A stretch of DNA of 15,551 nucleotides from Tardiphaga sp. (GTDB lineage: Bacteria > Pseudomonadota > Alphaproteobacteria > Rhizobiales > Xanthobacteraceae): contig JAQGJY010000062.1 in NCBI GenBank assembly GCA_028290325.1, positions 1-15,551 of the forward strand. Reading direction: 5' to 3'. Within the stretch, counting starts at the first letter, position 1; each line of letters starts with the position of its first letter. Under the pieces are notes generated by a model that had not been told where the DNA came from, did not search any database, and saw only the letters and a list, made by a program, of their open reading frames with translations. The position numbers were made by a program, and so were the translations under genes. This document shows, one piece after another, positions 14,851 through 15,551 of the stretch.

Positions 14851-14877
14851 ATCTTACGCCGACGGCCGTCGTAAGAT
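14851..14877 (-). terminator. Intrinsic terminator of the MaoC gene, containing its stop codon
   Basis: ATCTTACG (14851-14858) pairs with CGTAAGAT (14870-14877). On the minus strand the stem is followed by TTTTC (14850 downward), so it can serve as a terminator. The MaoC-gene stop (TTA at 14854-14856 on plus) lies inside the stem. The flbY stop is only 4 bases away, so the hairpin probably acts on both converging transcripts. Confidence 0.65.
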
Positions 14878-15294
14878 CACGGCATCGGCGGCAATGTCGA
14901 AAACGACCTGATTGTTGTCATCAGTCAATTGCGACACCAGGTAAAGAACGGCATTGCCGCGCTCCGGCCGATGTTCGATGCGGTCGATACGCGCATGGCC
15001 GGATAGCGTCATGCCGGGCCGCACCGGCCGCTTAAAACTCAGTTGAAAATTGCGCCCGCCGACAGCGTGAACGTTCTTCCAGAACGCGTCGACGAGAAGC
15101 CGTTGGTAGATCGCTAACGTATGCAGACCACTGGCGATAATGCCGCCATGCGGACCAGCGGCGGCCGCCGCGATATCGATATGGATCGGAAGCGGATCCC
15201 ACTGCCGCGCATAATCGATGATGTCCTGTTGCGTCATCGTCCAGGTGCCGAACACGAACTCCTGGCCGGGAGACAGGTCATCGGCATAGAGCAT
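14854..15294 (-). CDS. MaoC-like (R)-specific enoyl-CoA hydratase family protein
   Basis: A 146-residue single hotdog-fold protein of the MaoC dehydratase family. The hydratase-type active site is visible: Asp33 and His38 in QWDPLPIHID, then GGIIASGLHTLA (Ser55, Gly56). The substrate-gating strand NFQLSFKRPVRPGMTLSG is typical. Members add water to trans-2-enoyl-CoA esters in fatty acid or polyhydroxyalkanoate metabolism; the substrate cannot be read from the sequence. It has no evident link to the flagellum. GAGGA (minus strand, around 15300-15304) precedes the ATG by about 7 bases but falls in a hairpin arm (15301-15362). Confidence 0.88.
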   Translation of the reverse strand: MLYADDLSPGQEFVFGTWTMTQQDIIDYARQWDPLPIHIDIAAAAAGPHGGIIASGLHTLAIYQRLLVDAFWKNVHAVGGRNFQLSFKRPVRPGMTLSGHARIDRIEHRPERGNAVLYLVSQLTDDNNQVVFDIAADAVILRRPSA

Positions 15295-15300
15295 CGCTCA

Positions 15301-15362
15301 TCCTCGGCGCTTGAAGGCCCGACGTTCGCCGATCCGACGTCGGAATTCAAGAACGTCGAGGA
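15301..15362 (-). promoter_or_regulatory. Nested hairpin in the leader of the MaoC gene
   Basis: Three nested arms are present: TCCTCG/CGAGGA (15301-15306, 15357-15362), CTTGAA/TTCAAG (15310-15315, 15346-15351) and CCGACGT/ACGTCGG (15319-15325, 15337-15343). In the minus-strand RNA the outer arm next to the gene is CGAGGA, which includes the ribosome binding site. Folding would therefore hide it. No known riboswitch class is recognised. Confidence 0.5.
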
Positions 15363-15449
15363 TTAAAGCACTAACCGCGAACCATGCCGCAACCTGCGTG
15401 TTCATGATACGTTCCAGTCATTGTCATGCGGCAACACCAAGGGTTTTTC

Positions 15450-15551
15450 ATGAATGTGCAACGAAAGCTGGAAATCCAGGCTGATGCCGCGAAATACGAC
15501 GCGTCTTGCGCGTCAAGCGGCACCGAGAAACGGGATTCCCGCAACGGCAAG
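15450..15551 (+). CDS. Putative DNA modification/repair radical SAM protein, first 34 codons (cut by window edge)
   Basis: An open frame from ATG 15450 runs off the end of the window. It reads MNVQRKLEIQADAAKYDASC followed by ASSGTEKRDSRNGK. I recognise this N-terminus, especially LADAAKYDASCASSG, from the radical SAM family usually annotated as putative DNA modification/repair protein, which is often encoded with a uracil-DNA glycosylase-like partner. The CxxxCxxC cluster motif would lie beyond the window. AAGGG (15439-15443) sits 6 bases before the ATG. The upstream 15363-15449 shows no convincing promoter. Confidence 0.8.
   Translation, partial: MNVQRKLEIQADAAKYDASCASSGTEKRDSRNGK

Noticed and set aside
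15385..15433. Inverted repeat TGCCGCA / TGCGGCA before the radical SAM gene
   Set aside because: Only 7 bp with a 35-base loop and mismatched flanks; could easily be chance in GC-rich DNA.
1..15551. Insertion sequences, CRISPR arrays, tRNA or rRNA genes
   Set aside because: No transposase-like protein, regularly spaced repeats, or recognisable tRNA/rRNA sequence was seen on either strand; the window is a continuous flagellar cluster followed by two ordinary genes.

Overview
This window looks like part of the main flagellar gene cluster of an alphaproteobacterium, most likely in the order Hyphomicrobiales (Rhizobiales) near Bradyrhizobium, Rhodopseudomonas or Pseudolabrys. The grounds are the GC-rich codon use, the presence of FliX, CheL, FlbY, MotE and the DUF6468-type protein, a one-cysteine DksA, and sigma-54 promoters in front of basal-body operons. 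The assignment comes from recognising protein families by eye, without any database search.

Layout. (1) Positions 1-1055 (+): the C-terminal end of FliO overlapping fliP, both parts of the export gate. (2) Positions 1075-7733 (-), read right to left: fliL, fliM, a DUF6468-type membrane protein, motE, and a very large periplasmic protein with AMIN-like modules and TPRs. The first genes are tightly coupled, with ATGA overlaps. The motE frame is broken by an apparent 2-base contraction in a GC dinucleotide tract. (3) Positions 7734-8089: a 356-bp divergent control region with a sigma-54 promoter facing right. (4) Positions 8090-11466 (+): flgF, flgG, flgA, flgH (rod, P-ring chaperone, L-ring). 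(5) Positions 11467-12607: two hairpins, then dksA and fliX on the minus strand. (6) Positions 12608-12864: a second divergent control region with an almost identical sigma-54 promoter. (7) Positions 12865-14847 (+): flgI, cheL (flgJ-type) and flbY (FlgN-like), the same order as the Caulobacter flgI operon next to fliX. (8) Positions 14851-15551: a convergent MaoC-type dehydratase gene (-), then the first 34 codons of a radical SAM DNA modification/repair protein (+). These last two mark the edge of the flagellar cluster.

How the genes work together. FliO and FliP help build the export gate. FliM is in the C-ring switch and FliL sits at the stator. MotE and the large TPR protein probably act in the periplasm around the motor. 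FlgF and FlgG form the proximal and distal rod, FlgI with FlgA makes the P ring, and FlgH makes the L ring. FliX, with the regulator FlbD (not in this window), is known in Caulobacter to tie basal-body assembly to sigma-54 transcription. The two sigma-54 promoters here, each with a similar element 90-100 bp upstream, fit that circuit.

The points most worth a second look are the motE frameshift, the internal repeats of the large periplasmic protein and its possible partnership with MotE, the matched sigma-54/enhancer pairs, and a nested hairpin that would cover the ribosome binding site of the MaoC gene. I found no mobile elements, CRISPR arrays, tRNA or rRNA genes.
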